Positions 45,642 to 58,059 are shown, numbered from the stretch's first letter. The stretch is DNA of 64,000 nucleotides from Bretschneidera sinensis (GCA_023935145.1 CM043702.1:74890820-74954819), one strand, 5' to 3'. Program-made: numbers and translations. Notes: generated by a model not told the origin, from the letters alone.

Positions 45642-47145
45642 ATGCCATGTGAACATGGTAGACCAAGAGCTAGGGTTGTGAATCAGAGAGGGTGTGGTAG
45701 GACCCCTATGTTTAGAAGAGCAGATATTGAGATTGATGTTGAGTGTGTGGTTCCTGAAAGGAAATATGTTGAGTGTGTGGTTCCTGAAAGGAAATATGTT
45801 GATAGTGCACCTGGTACTAGTGGTGTAGTAAGGAATGCTGGTGCTTAAAGAGATAAGTTAAGAGAAACTCTTGCTTATGCTCTTAAGAGGTTGAATGAGG
45901 TTGAGGGTAGAGCTGATAATCTACAACATAGATTAGATGAAAAAGATAGATCAAATCCTGATATGGTAGTTGATTTTGTGAGGAGTCTTGAAGGGTATGA
46001 GGTTCAAAGAGTAAAGGGTTATTTTGTTAATGAGATGTAGGGATATTGTTTTGCTAGATTCATTAAGTTGAAAACCCCATCTTTTAAGGGATCTGATAAC
46101 CTTTCTAAAGCTGAATCATTGATTAAACTTGTGGAACGTTTATTTGGTGTATTACTAATGATAGATGGGTAGAGAATTGTCTTTGCTACTTTTCGGTTAG
46201 AGGGTGAGGCCTCTAATTAGTGGGATGATATTTCCTTAAGATGAATATGGATATAGATCGAGCCTTAATCTGGAGTAGGTTTAAGGAAGTATTACCTGCA
46301 AAGAATTTTTTTATACCTTTAGATCTCAGCAAGAAAGAGATTTTATCCAGTTGATGCAAAATTTGATGACTGTGGCACAATATGATTGTAGATTTGTAAC
46401 CTTATCGAGATTTTTGCTTGAGCTAGTGAATATTTAAGAGAGAAAGTGTAAGAGATTTCTTGATGACTTGCACTTTGAAATATGTTCTAGACTCTCATAA
46501 TTGAGGCATTCTAATTATATTGCTTTGATAGATATGTCTCTTCAGACAAAGAAGGGTATCTTTGAGTCTAAAGGACATAGAGAGTGATTAAAGAGAAGTA
46601 AATCTAAGGGATGTAGATATGATGGTCTGGGGATTTAGGGAGGTCGCCCACCCCAAAAGAGTCATTCATTTTCAATAAGACCCCTTATTTAGAGCTAGTA
46701 GAGGCACGCTGGATCTATAGCCTTTATGGCTCAGAGTTTTGTTGGAGGAACCCTTAGATTTAGTAAACAACCTTTCGGAGTTGGAGGATTTGGTTGAGGT
46801 GGAAGTGTGCCACCATTGTATTTGATAAAGAGAACAAAGCGTATTACAGGTGTAATAAGATAGGACATTAGTCTCGGAATTGTCCTACCTTGATGTGTTT
46901 TGTTTGTAGAGAGGGTGGATATATTAGTATGAATTATCCTTTGAAGATTAGATCAACTGAGGTGGTTTTTGTTGTAGGTGTTGGGAGAGGACAATCAAAT
47001 AGAGGTTGTAGATCTTGGTGTGCTCGGGGTAGAGCTCCAAGTAGAGGAGGAGCTGCAAAAAGGGGACATGGTACTCAGATGCAACCCAAAGAGAGCAGAG
47101 TGTATGCACTGACAAGCAAGATGCCTAAGCAACTCCTGATGCCGT
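45642..47145 (+). pseudogene. Tekay-like element 3 gag
   Basis: It starts MPCEHGRPRARVVNQRG, like the gag at 4168, and carries a direct 10-codon duplication (VECVVPERKY twice). It continues after a stop at 45846 with LRETLAYALKRLNEVEGRADNL and a capsid remnant with stops (about 46038, 46171, 46218). Zinc-knuckle remnants follow: YYRCNKIGHISRNC and CFVCREGGYISMNYP (Cys and His lost). A Gly/Arg-rich tail ends near 47145. Dead. Confidence 0.85.
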
Positions 47146-48066
47146 AATGGGTACAATATCTATCCTTAATAAATATGCTAGAGTATTGATTGATCCTAGT
47201 GCAACACATTAATTTGTATCCAGTTCTTTTACTAAATTTATAGATGTATTTGTTATCCATTTGATTTATAATATAATTGTTGAGGTTCCCACTGGGGAAA
47301 GAGTTATGATCAGAAATTTATATCGGGGATGTGTTATCAATATGAGTGATAGAGAATTTGAAGTGGACTTATTACCACTGAGTATGATAGATTTTGATTT
47401 AATATTGGGAATGGACTGGTTATCGGAATATCATGCCTAGGTTAATTATTTTCAGGAAGAATATAGTGTTTAGGATACTTAGGCAAGAAGAGTTTAGCTT
47501 TCAAGGAGAACGCAAGATACTTTCAGGTTGTCTTATTTCTACCCTGACAGTTAACAAGTGGTTGAGGAAAGGTTGTGAGGGGTATTTAGCTTATGTGGTA
47601 AATTCTAATACAGATGGTAGAAGACTAGAAGAAATCTTAGTGGTATGAGATTATCCGGAGGTATTTCCTGATGAGTTATCTGGTTTGCTTCCTAGTAAGG
47701 AGATTGAGTTTTCCATTGATTTAATTTCTTGTTCTACACCTATTTCTATAGCAACCTATAGAATGGTACCAATTGAGTTGAGAGAGTTTAAAGTACAACT
47801 TCAGGAATTGTTAGATAAAAAATTTATTCGCCCTAGTGTGTCGCCATTGGGAGCCCTAATATTATTTGTTAAGAAGAAAGAAGGAATGATGAGATTGTGT
47901 ATAGATTACATGCAATTGAATAAGATAACCATTAAGAACAAGTATCCTTTACCCATAAAAGATGATCTGTTTGAATAATTTTAGGGAGCTAGAGTATTTT
48001 CTAAGATAGATTTGAGATCAGGATACCATCAATTTAGAATTAAAGAACGAGACGTGCCTAAGACTG
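47146..48066 (+). pseudogene. Tekay-like element 3 protease and RT N-terminus
   Basis: The protease core reads VLIDPSATH (Pro replaces the Ser of the D-S-G triad), then VDLLPLSMIDFDLILGMDWL-type sequence. RT begins with [42 protein letters not shown] and [14 protein letters not shown]. It runs to KTV, where a solo LTR is inserted (48067). Only about ten bases of RT continue after it (49350-49361) before LTR-type sequence. The palm domain, RNase H and integrase are deleted. Confidence 0.87.
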
Positions 48067-49349
48067 TGTTGGATGATTATCTACCTAAATAAATATGCAA
48101 ATAATCGTACTAGTTTTACTTGCAAGTGCACAAGGTCAATGGTAGCATAGTGTACAAGTGTAAGATCATTTCCGCAGGGATTGGTCAATTTCTATTTAGA
48201 ATTAGTTTCTCCATAGTAAAAAGAGAAATATGTGTTGGTTGTGAGTTGCTAATAATAAGAACATAGGGCTGTGATATCCACCACTAATTATACTTTCGCA
48301 CTAAGGTGCCAATGCTCTAACCATATTATGAATATTTAATGGTTGCCAACCTAAGGGCTTGGCCCACACCTTAGGCTATTGATCTCCTTATGCAACGAGT
48401 TAGGCATGGTGTATACTCTAACTCTTTTCTCTCTTAAGCGATTCAGCATGGGTGTATACTGAGTTGTTCCTTAAGAGAGCATAAGGGTTGTGGAGATTGG
48501 CAACCACATGGGACCTAGGGCTTTGTCCGCTCCTAGTTTCCCGTGTTGATTAACCCGAGAATCCGGTGTGGATATCTCTTGTTACTAATGTTGAACCCAG
48601 GACTTGGTCATCCAAATTGATTCAACTAACGAATCCATACCACATGCATATATTGATCAGACACACGCATATAAGGAATTTAAATATAAACATGTATTAA
48701 TCAAGTTAAACATTCTAACATGGCTATAAGCAAAGGTAATCAATGAATGTATATGTGAAAAAGCATAACTAGGGCTTCAATTGAGCCCTATAAGAGTTTA
48801 GTTACACATACTAGTTAAACTAAACATTCTAAACATAATGAAAAAAAAAACAGAAAAATAAAACCCGAAGAAAACTCACGAGACGAGACGTTAATTCCTC
48901 TCCTAAGCTTGCTACTTCAAGTCTAAAACAAAAGGTATGATTTCTGTGTTTTACAAGGCTATATATAAGGCTCTCAAGGTGTCCCGAAACCCTAATTTCC
49001 TATTTAAGATCCGGAGACTTCTTTCCATATCTTGCTCTGCCGCCTCTGGAGTGTTTGCACTTGATCGTATGCGGTCTACGCTCGAGCGCATGTGTGCGCT
49101 TGAGCCTTCTACAAGTGCACTCGTGTGTCTGTGCACTCAATCACAAAGGAGGTGCACTCGAGCACACCTTGCTGGATGGCAGAACTTGACTTTTTACTCC
49201 TAAAAGCTCCAAAATATCATCTTTTTGTCAAAGCCCTGTGAAAAACACATAAAACACAAAAATGAAATAGAATATACTAAAATAGATAAACAAAGAGCCT
49301 AACAAGTGTAAATTAATGGGCTTAAATATGACTATTTAAGCACTTATCA
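48067..49349 (-). mobile_element. Solo Athila-like LTR inside Ty3 RT
   Basis: On the minus strand it starts TGATAAGTGCTTAAAT and ends in ...CCAACA. Flanks gactg and gacta form a 5-bp duplication with one change, and the RT sequence rejoins across it (cctaagactg / cttttag). It contains seven or so degenerate units of the GCTCGAGCGC type (49057-49168) and a minus-strand TATA box (48960-48967). No interior, hence solo. Confidence 0.9.
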
Positions 49350-49374
49350 GACTACTTTTAGGACATGGATGAAT

Positions 49375-50249
49375 TACCCACACGTTGACAGTGTGGATGA
49401 AATGTGATGTGATGTGATGAGATGTGAAGGAAAGAAAGAAATGAAATGGTGAAATGAGGCTGTGGATACATTCATGTTTATTTTTATAATTAATGAGATG
49501 CTAAAGCATCATAGTGATTGTGAAAATATTGATGATGTATACATGAGTCTCATGATGATACAATTGTGATAAAAAGTTTATGAATATGATGTATAGATGA
49601 TTTTCATATAATGAATGGAATGAATGTGAACCTCATGATGAGGAGTATGATAAAAAGATTATAATAATAGTATCAAAGATTATAATTTTAAGTTTGTTGA
49701 AATACATGAGATTAAATCAGAATTGATATCTATATGATGATAGAAATGATGATATGAGAATTGATAAATTAATTATTGAATTATGAGTATGAATTGTGAT
49801 ATAATTATGACTAGAAGTATACAAATTGAGTATTTCTAGTGAATTGTAATTAACTGAGCTTGTGAAGCTCATTCCTCAATATTAAAAAAATTTGCTTGCA
49901 GGACCAATAAATTCTTGACCTGAGACTTAGAGTAAGTTATAGGTAAGTCCTCGTGGTTGGCATCCACAGAAAATGTAAACAAAGGAAAGAAAAAAAAGAG
50001 AAAATAAAAGAAAGAAAGAAAGAATTGAGAAAATACAGTTGTACATTTAGATGCATATTGTAAATTTTGTATAGATTGTGAATATTGTAAGTATGGTAAA
50101 GAAAGTTGTAACTCCTCTGTAAAAGAGTCTAGGAAAAATATTTGTAATTATTTTCTATGTTTAATGCGTTGTTACATATATATGTCGTGCTTGGATCTAA
50201 AAAGTGACGACACCATCTTGGGTGGGTCTACTCAGGATGGGTCGTTACA
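49375..50249 (+). repeat. 3' LTR (3' part) of Tekay-like element 3
   Basis: It closely matches 44283-45149, from gaaagaaagaaatgaaatgg to GGTCGTTACA. It has the perfect hairpin tgagcttgtgaagctca at 49857. The LTR start and polypurine tract are missing. 50250-50402 is unassigned sequence. Confidence 0.82.
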
Positions 50250-50402
50250 TAAACAGCCCACATAATCACATCCTCTCTAGGTGATGTAGGATACAAAGAC
50301 TTAACCCCCATCTTGGGTCATTACAAGTCTTGTGGTAATTAACTAACTTAAATTATAAACAAAAAGAAGTTGAGATTATACATAGTTAGCTAGTGTCTAT
50401 AA

Positions 50403-50518
50403 CACTACAAGAAAACCACTTAACACTAATGAATTTTTCCTGTCGGTGAAGAGTCCTCTCCCGTCGCTGATACTTATCACCGAGGGAATTCCCTCAGTGA
50501 TAACTCCATTGGTGTTAA
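50403..50518. mobile_element. CACTA transposon terminus (fragment)
   Basis: CACTACAAGAAAACC is a standard plant CACTA end. It is followed by subterminal motifs, including a 30-bp near-perfect palindrome (50474-50503, centre gagggaattccctc, one mismatched pair). The other terminus is not in the window to the left, and a copia LTR starts at 50519, so only one end is seen. Confidence 0.75.
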
Positions 50519-51364
50519 TGTTGGAAATCACCTTGGAGATGCCCAGGTGGTGATCTTCCAAACACCCAAATCTAGAATGACTTATAAAGATGAATCGGAA
50601 ACAAAAACAGAAATCAAAGAAAGGAAAGGACACAGCAATTGTTATCGAGGTTCTGCAATAGCCTACGTCCCCGTGAGTTCCTCTGAACTCTCTGCACTAA
50701 ATCAATTGTTCTTTACAAATACAGTAACCCTCTCCAAGAAACTCAAGTTCTTGAAGAACTAAAGAAAAAGAAGTAAAAGAAAGTGATAAGAACTAACCCT
50801 GGAATTTCCTAAGAAAATTCCCCTTACAAGCCCTTGAATCCCCTATCTATTCTACTCTCTATTTCTAAACAACCAGCCTTTACAATGAGTCTCTCTTGTT
50901 TTATGTCTTTGCACTCTTATAATTGGTCTCACTTTCAATCACAAGTTATGTCTCTTTGAAGCTAGGTGACCCTTTATATAGTGCACCATCTTCTTGACCC
51001 ATCTTGAGGATCAATATCCACCCTTAGATCTTGAGGACCAATCAACCTTAGCTCTCAATCAATTCTAAGTAATCCTGTGCATTTTGAATATGCCTCACGC
51101 ACTTAACAAAAGAATAAACCAAAAGGCATCAGTGTGCCTGCAGGCCGTGGCCTAGAACAGGGCATGCCACGGCCTGGAGTGTGCTGAAACTTCACCATGT
51201 TGCATCTATTCTGGGCGTCGCGGCCTAGGGAGGCTGAGCCACAGAGCACACCTCCTCTAGGTCTTCTCCTTTTCTGGGCGCCGCACCTTGGAAGAGCTGA
51301 GCCGTGGCACACACTGGTGTGCACTTGATGCGTATTTTTCCTTGTTTAAACCTTAGACAAACAC
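50519..51364 (-). repeat. 3' LTR of the Tork-like element
   Basis: On the minus strand it starts TGGTGTTTGTC after a polypurine tract. The far end, taken as ...TTCCAACA at 50519, is less certain. A TATA box (plus tttatata) lies at 50973-50980. GC-rich repeats at 51131-51320 include aggccgtggcct, gccacggcct, gtcgcggcctagg and gagccgtggc. Confidence 0.7.
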
Positions 51365-51466
51365 CAATAATCTCTACCTTTGTCTAAGCGTTTAAACCCG
51401 AACCCATTGTGCAGAGAACTCAAGATCCAAACTCATCTTGAGTCATCATATCATCCGACTCCAATC

Positions 51467-51471
51467 CTAAG
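51467..51471. repeat. Target-site duplication, left (CTAAG)
   Basis: CTAAG precedes the LTR at 51472 and is repeated at 61103-61107. Confidence 0.94.
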
Positions 51472-52742
51472 TGTTGTGAGTTTTAAATTACTCGCAAGCG
51501 CACAAATCGTTTGCAATATAGTGTTGTGCAAGTGCGAGGTCGAATCCACAGGGAATTGCGTTGTGAAAATATAATTTTATCTAAACTAACCTTATCTTAA
51601 CCTAGTTCCGAATTTTGAATTGTATTTTTGCAAATGAAATATAAACTTAAACTAAATTGGTTTAAAGCAAATGATAAAAAGACTAAGGTTTCTGAATCCA
51701 CCCCGCCGAAGTTAAGCATATATCTTAATGTTCTAACAATAGCCTATCAAAACATTCTATGAATCCAACTTAAGACAAAAAACAACGAATATCCTGATTA
51801 AACCAAAAGCATCCAATGTATCCGCTTTTAACAAATCACAAAGGAAATCCAATTTAATTGAAAACGATTCGATGTATCCATCAGATGAAACACAAGGAAT
51901 ATCCAACAGAACAATTTAAACACAATCAATCATAAGATTCTACTCAAATAATTGACAAAACATTTATACTAAAAAAAAACATCAGAATTGTATAAACAAA
52001 ACTGAAACTAATATGCCAAACAATGGCGAGGCTTCATCTTCAACCTTAGTTAAAGATTCTAGCCACTCATAGTTATGAAACTACAGTTCATAATAAAAGT
52101 GCTAAACATTTAAACTAAACAAAACAAAATGAAAAGAAATATTTACTATACAAGGGAGAAATTCCACTTGCTGTTGGGCTGCGCTTCCCGTCGTGGTAGC
52201 AAAGCCTTGGGGATCCACCAGAATGCTAGCAGACGTCCACCGGATTACACCAAATGGCCTGGGAATTGCACGCTGAAAGATGAAGTGAGATGGTGCTTTT
52301 ATAAGGGGAGTCTCGGAGCACAATGGGTTGCAGATTCGATGTGGGATACTGCCCGAGTGCGCTCGATCGCATAATGATGCGATCGATCTCATGTCTTGTG
52401 CGCACGATCGCATGTGCGCTCGATCGCATGTCTGTTATGATCAATCGCAGATGCACTGAACTGCAAATATTTCGATGTGGGATGTTGACCATGCACTCGT
52501 TCGTAGGCAGGTGCACTCGAGCGCAGGTGCGCTCGATCGCATATCTCGTGCGATCGATCGCACTATGCATCCTTAGCCTTTGCTCTTGAAGCTTGATATC
52601 TCCAGAAATGCTTCATTTTCTCCACACACCTATAAAAATACACAAAACACAGAAAAGACATAAAATAAAGTGAAATAATACAAACTAAGAGCTTAACAAA
52701 TATAATTTAAGGGCTTAAATATGCAATATTTAAGACTAATCA
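51472..52742 (-). repeat. 3' LTR of Athila-like element 2
   Basis: It ends TGTTGTGAG...GACTAATCA on the plus strand. Palindromic array 52355-52562 and TATA box (plus ttttata) 52297-52303. Confidence 0.95.
52355..52562. repeat. GCGATCGATCGC-type palindromic array
   Basis: About ten near-palindromic units (gcgctcgatcgc, gcgatcgatctc, gcgcacgatcgc, gcactcgagcgc and others). Unit content differs from the partner LTR (60716-60930). Confidence 0.92.
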
Positions 52743-54123
52743 AATACCCCCAAACTTATATTTTGCTAGTCCCTTAGCAAAACAAAATAAAAAAAAACAA
52801 AATGAAAAACAAAGAATCATAAAGATAAGTTCAATACTCATGGTATCCAAAAATTTAAGGAGCACTCAAAATCATGAAATTCGTTCATGAGCAAGCTTAA
52901 AAAAAAAATCTAACCCATTTTCTCAATGAATAAGAATTTAAAACCTAATTACTTACAAGAGGCATGCTAAGACATCACAAGCTCGAATCAATGTAAAGTG
53001 GATTAGCATATACTGATGAGGTTTCCAAATAAGTTCAATGTACAATGTTTCCACATTTCAAGATTCACAGAATTTCTCAATAGAATGAACAACGATGGCA
53101 TAGTTTTATTTTATTTTATTTTATTTTTCTTTTTTTTAAGGCTCTGCTATGTTTAGTTCCCTTAAGCTTTCTAATTGACCCATGTAATGAGTGTTGAGTC
53201 AGTGACTCCCAAACCAGATGGTTTTAGGGCATTTGGTGTAAAGACACCCCTAAGGACTTACTAACTCGAGTCTAAAAGGCTACGAAACTAAACTGGCCTT
53301 AATGCTACCAAGCAAAATTTCCACCTTTTGACGTGAAAACTTCCTGCTTACTGAGGCAAGAGGTCCAGTTACTCAGTGAAAAGTTTCGCAATGATCATTA
53401 TGAATAAAATTCCCACCTTTTTACGTGAACACTCACTGCTTACTGAGGCAAGAGGTCCAGTTACTCAATGGAAAGTTTATTGATGATGATCATTTTTTTT
53501 TCTATGCCCAAGTGTTAATCCCACAAGTCATCTCGTTTCAGTTAAGATAAGAAACATATACATTAACATCACATGTCACCCTCACACAAATATGTGCTAA
53601 CGTGCACGTGTTAGATTGGCTCAAACATGTGATTTCTCAAATGTCTAAAGTAAGTAACTAAAGTTTAAACTCTATCATCAGATCATGTGTTCAAAGTTTT
53701 AAACTCACCAATGAAATCACATCACAATTTTTCAGATCAACCAAAATTTTCAGACGAACATGAACATGCATTTATCTTCACGAAGAAAAAACAATAATAA
53801 ATTAGGACAAAGTGTGTGTAACGTGTCTCCCATACCCCCAAACTTAAATGAAACATTGACCCCAATGTGTGAATAATATGGAAAGAGCTGACCTGGGATA
53901 TGGAGAACTATCTGGACTAGTATGGCTCGTAGCATACCCCCAAACTTGAACTGAAGTACGCATTGTCCTTGAAAAATAAATACTGGAAAACAAAAAATAC
54001 TGGAAACAAACATTAATCATAAATGTGTAAAATAATAAATAAATATAAAGGATAAGCTGTGGGGTGCCTCCCATGAGCGCTAAGTTTAAAGTCTTCAGCC
54101 AGACTCTCCCTAGTGGACGATAT
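52743..54123 (-). other. Athila 3' region with PPT and conserved repeats, no env
   Basis: The polypurine tract is next to the LTR (52743-52759, minus strand aagtttgggggtatt). Accessory PPT-like tracts lie at 53836-53847 and 53935-53947. The tandem block with cttactgaggcaagaggtcc is present twice (53345-53475). No ORF of note. It matches the 3' region at 17900-19250. Confidence 0.82.
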
Positions 54124-55344
54124 TCAATCTGAGTAAATAGGATCCTCCAATAATATCGTCTCTATGTCCGGACTCCTCAACTCTAAGAATGGTTTTAGCC
54201 TCTGTCCATTTACCTTGAAAGTGTTACCATTCTTTGGATCATCAATCTCGATGGCCCCATGAGGAAAAACCGACCGAATAATAAATCGGCCTGTCCAACG
54301 AGATTTAAGCTTGCCTGGAAAAAGATACAAGCGTGAATTGTAAAGAAGAACTTTTTGACCCGGCTCAAAAGCTCGTCTTAAAATGTGTTGGTCATGAGTC
54401 TTCTTCATTTGTGCCTTGTAGGACCGTGCACAATCGTATGCATCATTCCATAGCTCCTCTAATTCATTGAGTTGGAGCTTCCTTTGTGTGCCAGCTTTCG
54501 AAAGATTGAAGTTCAACTGCTTGATAGCCCAATAGGCTCTATGCTCTAATTCAACCGGAAGGTGACATGCCTTTCCGTACACAATACGATAGGGAGACAT
54601 GCCAGTTGGCGTCTTGAAGGCTGCCCGATATGCCCACAGTGCATCAGTCAATCGCAGAGACCAATCCTTTCTACTAGGGTTCACAGTTTTCTCTAAAATG
54701 TGTTTGATCTCGCGATTAGAAATTTCCACTTGTCCACTCGTATGCGGGTGATATGTGGTGGCAACCTTGTGTGTGATAAAATACTTCTTCATCAACTGCT
54801 CAAAAATCCGGTTGCAAAAGTGCTTACCTCCATCACTTATGATTGCTCGAGGCGTACCAAATCGAGCAAAAATAGTGTCCTTCAAAAATTGGACCACAAC
54901 TCTGTGGTCATTGGTCTTGCACGCAACAGCCTCCACCCACTTGGACAGATAGTCCACAACAACTAAAATGTACAAGTAGCCAAAGGAGTTTGGGAACGGT
55001 CCCATAAAATCAATGCCCCACACGTCAAAAATCTCAACAATCAGAATAGGGTTGAGGGGCATCGTATTCCTCCTAGAAAGACTCCCTAGCTTTTGGCAAT
55101 GCTCACAAGATACACAGTAGGTGTGAGAGTCTTGGAACAGGGTAGGCCAATAAAATCCACACTGCAAAATCTTTGCAGCGGTCTTTTTAACACTGAAATG
55201 GCCTCCACATGCATGATCATTACAAAAGGTGATGACATTAGATTGGTCATGCTCAGGAATACACCTTCTGATGATCTGATCAGGACAATACTTGAACAGG
55301 TAAGGATCATCCCAGAAAAAGTGTTTTACCATGGCCAAAAACTT
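54124..55344 (-). pseudogene. Athila-like integrase (open, 400 codons)
   Basis: An uninterrupted stretch covers the whole domain: zinc-binding HACGGH...CVSCEHCQK, catalytic D, D, E in [17 protein letters not shown] and [11 protein letters not shown], and a C-terminal domain ending LLEDPIYSD and a stop. All catalytic residues are present. It is one frame with RNase H upstream, separated by a single TGA at 55345-55347 that one C-to-T change from CGA would explain. It acts in the nucleus on element DNA if made; here no upstream start is obvious, so it is classed as part of a broken polyprotein. Confidence 0.93.
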
Positions 55345-55740
55345 TCATTTATCTTGCCGCCCCCAACGCAAAGGCATGTGTCCGGTGACAAGATAGTTCA
55401 CTATATCAGCAAACCATGGCGCGGGACTGTGAGCAATGTGCATCAATTTCTCATCAGGAAAGGTCTCAGAAATGGGAGTGGCGGCCTCAGTGAAATCCAC
55501 AATCAATCCAGACAAATGGTCTGCCACCACATTTTCTGAACCTTTCTTATCCCAAATCTCGATGTAGAACTCTTGAAGTAGCAAGATCCATCGGATAAGA
55601 TGAGATTTAGCATCCTTTTTAGAGAAAATATACTTCAAGGCTGCATGATCCGAGTAGATAATGACCTTAGATCCTAACAAGTAGGATCTGAACTTGTCTA
55701 ATGCAAAAACGACTGCTAACAACTCCTTCTCAGTGGTAGA
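55345..55740 (-). pseudogene. Athila-like RNase H
   Basis: STTEKELLAVVFALDKFRSYL, KVIIYSDHAALKY and the tether ENVVADHLSGL are in frame with RT. A TAA at 55741-55743 (at a usual Tyr position) and a TGA at 55345 bound it. Catalytic Glu and Asp are visible. Confidence 0.92.
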
Positions 55741-56999
55741 TTAATTAAGTTGTGCGTCGTTTAGAGTTCGACTTGCATAATAGATAACATGGGAAAGTTT
55801 ATCAACACACTGCCCCAAAACAACTCCAACAGCATAATATGATGCGTCACGCATAATCTCAAAAGGCACACCCCAGTTGGGTGGCTGAATAATGGGTGTG
55901 GACGTCAGAATCTTCATCAGATCCCCAAATGCTTTCTTACAGTCCTCATCAATTATAAGTGGGGCATCCTTCAACAATAACTTGCACAAAGGCCTGGTAA
56001 TTTCACTGAAATTCTGGATAAATCGCCTGTAGAAACCTGCATAGCCCAGAAAAGAACGAACCTCCTTCACTGTACGTGGGGGTGGAAGGTTAGAAATCAA
56101 GTCCACCTTCGCTTTGTCTACCTCAATCCCTCGATGAGATATGACATGCCTCAGTACAATTCCTTGCTTGACCATAAAACGACACTTCTCCCAATTAAGT
56201 ACCAGGTTCTTCTCCTTACACCGCACTAAAACCAAAGTGAGACAGTGCAGGCACTCCTCAAATGATGAACCGAAGACAGAGAAGTCATCCATGAAAATTT
56301 CTAAGATCCACTCTACTATGTCAGAGAATATACTGACCATGCACCACTGAAAAGTAGCGGGTGCATTGCATAACCCAAAGGGCATACAACGGTAGGTGAA
56401 TGTCCCAAAAGGACATGTAAACGTCGTCTTCTCCTAATCTTTGGGGTCCACGGGATGGGGACCTGGTTATATCCAGAATAACCATCCAAAAAGCAATAAT
56501 ACTCGTGCCCAGCCAAATGCTTCACCATCTGATCAATAAATGGAAGTGGAAAGTGATCCTTTCTTGTGGCAATGTTCAGCTTACGGTAGTCTATGCATAC
56601 TCTCCACCCAGATTGAACACGAGTTGGCACCAACTCGTCGTCTTTATTTTTTACTACCGTCAATCCCGCTCGCTTGGGCACGACATGAATCGGGCTCACC
56701 CACTTACTATCAGAGATAGGATAAATGATCCCTACATCTAACAGCTTAATTATTTCTGCCCTCACAACCTCTTGCATAGCTGGGTTGAGCCTTCTTTGTG
56801 GCTCCCTCGATGGCTTGGCATTCTCCTCTAAATGTATCTTGTTCATCATCACCGAGGGGCTGATCCCCTTAATATCCTCAATGGTCCAACCGATAGCTTC
56901 CTTGTGCTCTCTTAAAACATCTAATAATTTCTCCTCTTGAGCCTTACCCAAATCTGAAGCTATAATCACAGGCAAACAATCTGCTGGACCTAGGAACTT
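55741..56999 (-). pseudogene. Athila-like reverse transcriptase, one frameshift
   Basis: Typical Athila RT: KWVSPIHVVPKRAG, ELVPTRVQSGWRVCIDYRKLN, FPLPFIDQMVKHLAGHEYYC, GYSGYNQVPI. A single-base frameshift and a TAG lie near 56435-56445. The second part reads MPFGLCNAPATFQ and the catalytic FMDDFSVFG (about 56282-56308), then LRHVISHRGIEVD and FLGYAGFYRRFIQNFS. The catalytic motif is intact; the shift kills the polyprotein. Confidence 0.94.
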
Positions 57000-58059
57000 A
57001 TACTTAATATTATCTGGTAAAGGCTTAAATTCCTTCTTATGGGGTTCAGGTGCTACCGTCTCCTCCTTCTCATTGCTTTCTCGAGGATCAGACTCCAAAA
57101 TGGCATTCACTTGCTTGAGTAACTTATCTAAGCCCAAGTCCTCTCCAAAGTGAGTAAAGCATGCCTCCAGGGGATCCTTAATGCTTGATTCGTTCACAGT
57201 CTCCTCAAGAATCTCCTCTATCAAGCATACATTTCTTACTTCATCATACTCCAGTGGTTGCCTAGTGATATCAAAGATGTTTAACTCCACTATCATATTT
57301 TCGAAGGAAATCTTCATCACCCCTATCGTACAATTGATCAGGGCGTTAGCCGTGGCTAAGAATGGTCGTCCTAGAATAATCGGTATCTGAATCCCTACAT
57401 TCTGAACCAGCTCTGTGTCAAGCACAATAAAATCCACGGGGAAATAGAACTTATCTACTTTTATCAAAACGTCCTCAACTATTCCCCGTGGTATTTTCAC
57501 TGACTTGTCAGTCAATTGAAACGTTGTGTTTATGGGCTTCAATTCTCCTAACCCTAACTACAGATAGATTGAGTAAGGCAGAAGATTCACACTTGCTCCT
57601 AGATCCAATAAAGCCCTCTCGATCTGGCTGACTCCTATCGTGCAAGAGATGGTAGGACTCCCCAGGTCCTTATACTTGATGGGTAGCTTGCACTGAAGGA
57701 TTGAGCTAACCTGCACGATCAAAAATGCCTTCTTCGGGACATTTGTCCTCCTCTTGATAGTGACCAAGTCCTTTAAAAACTTGGCATATGATGGCACTTG
57801 ATGGATGGTATCCAAAAATAGGATATTGATTTGGACTTGCTTGAATACCTCCAAAATTTCCTCATACTTCCCTCCTTTCTTGGGCGCCTGTAATCTCTCG
57901 GGGTAGGGCGCTTTAGGTATAAATGACCTAGAAGGGTCCTTCACAGTAGGTGTGGCTGTAGATGGCTCAGTATCTCTCTTCTCCTTATTGCCACCTTCTT
58001 CTCCTTGCTGCACAGCAGGGGTCTCTTCTACTTGATTGTCCACTTGTCTCCCAGACCTT
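57000..58059 (-). pseudogene. Athila-like protease and linkers
   Basis: It includes APYPERLQAPKK, the NILFLDTIHQVPSYAKFLKD motif, the aspartic protease core LLDLGASVNLLPYSIYL (D-L-G as usual in Athila), then a TAG at about 57555 (Gln position), KPINTTFQLTDKSVKIPRG, VDFIVLDTE, IILGRPFLATANALI and the pre-RT linker FKPLPDNIKYKFLG. It is in the same frame as gag. One C-to-T change would explain the stop. Confidence 0.9.

Noticed and set aside
53750..54074. Possible env-like ORF in the Athila 3' region
   Set aside because: Short overlapping frames over PPT-like repeats with no signal peptide plus transmembrane arrangement; the matching region at 17900-19250 has no equivalent frame.
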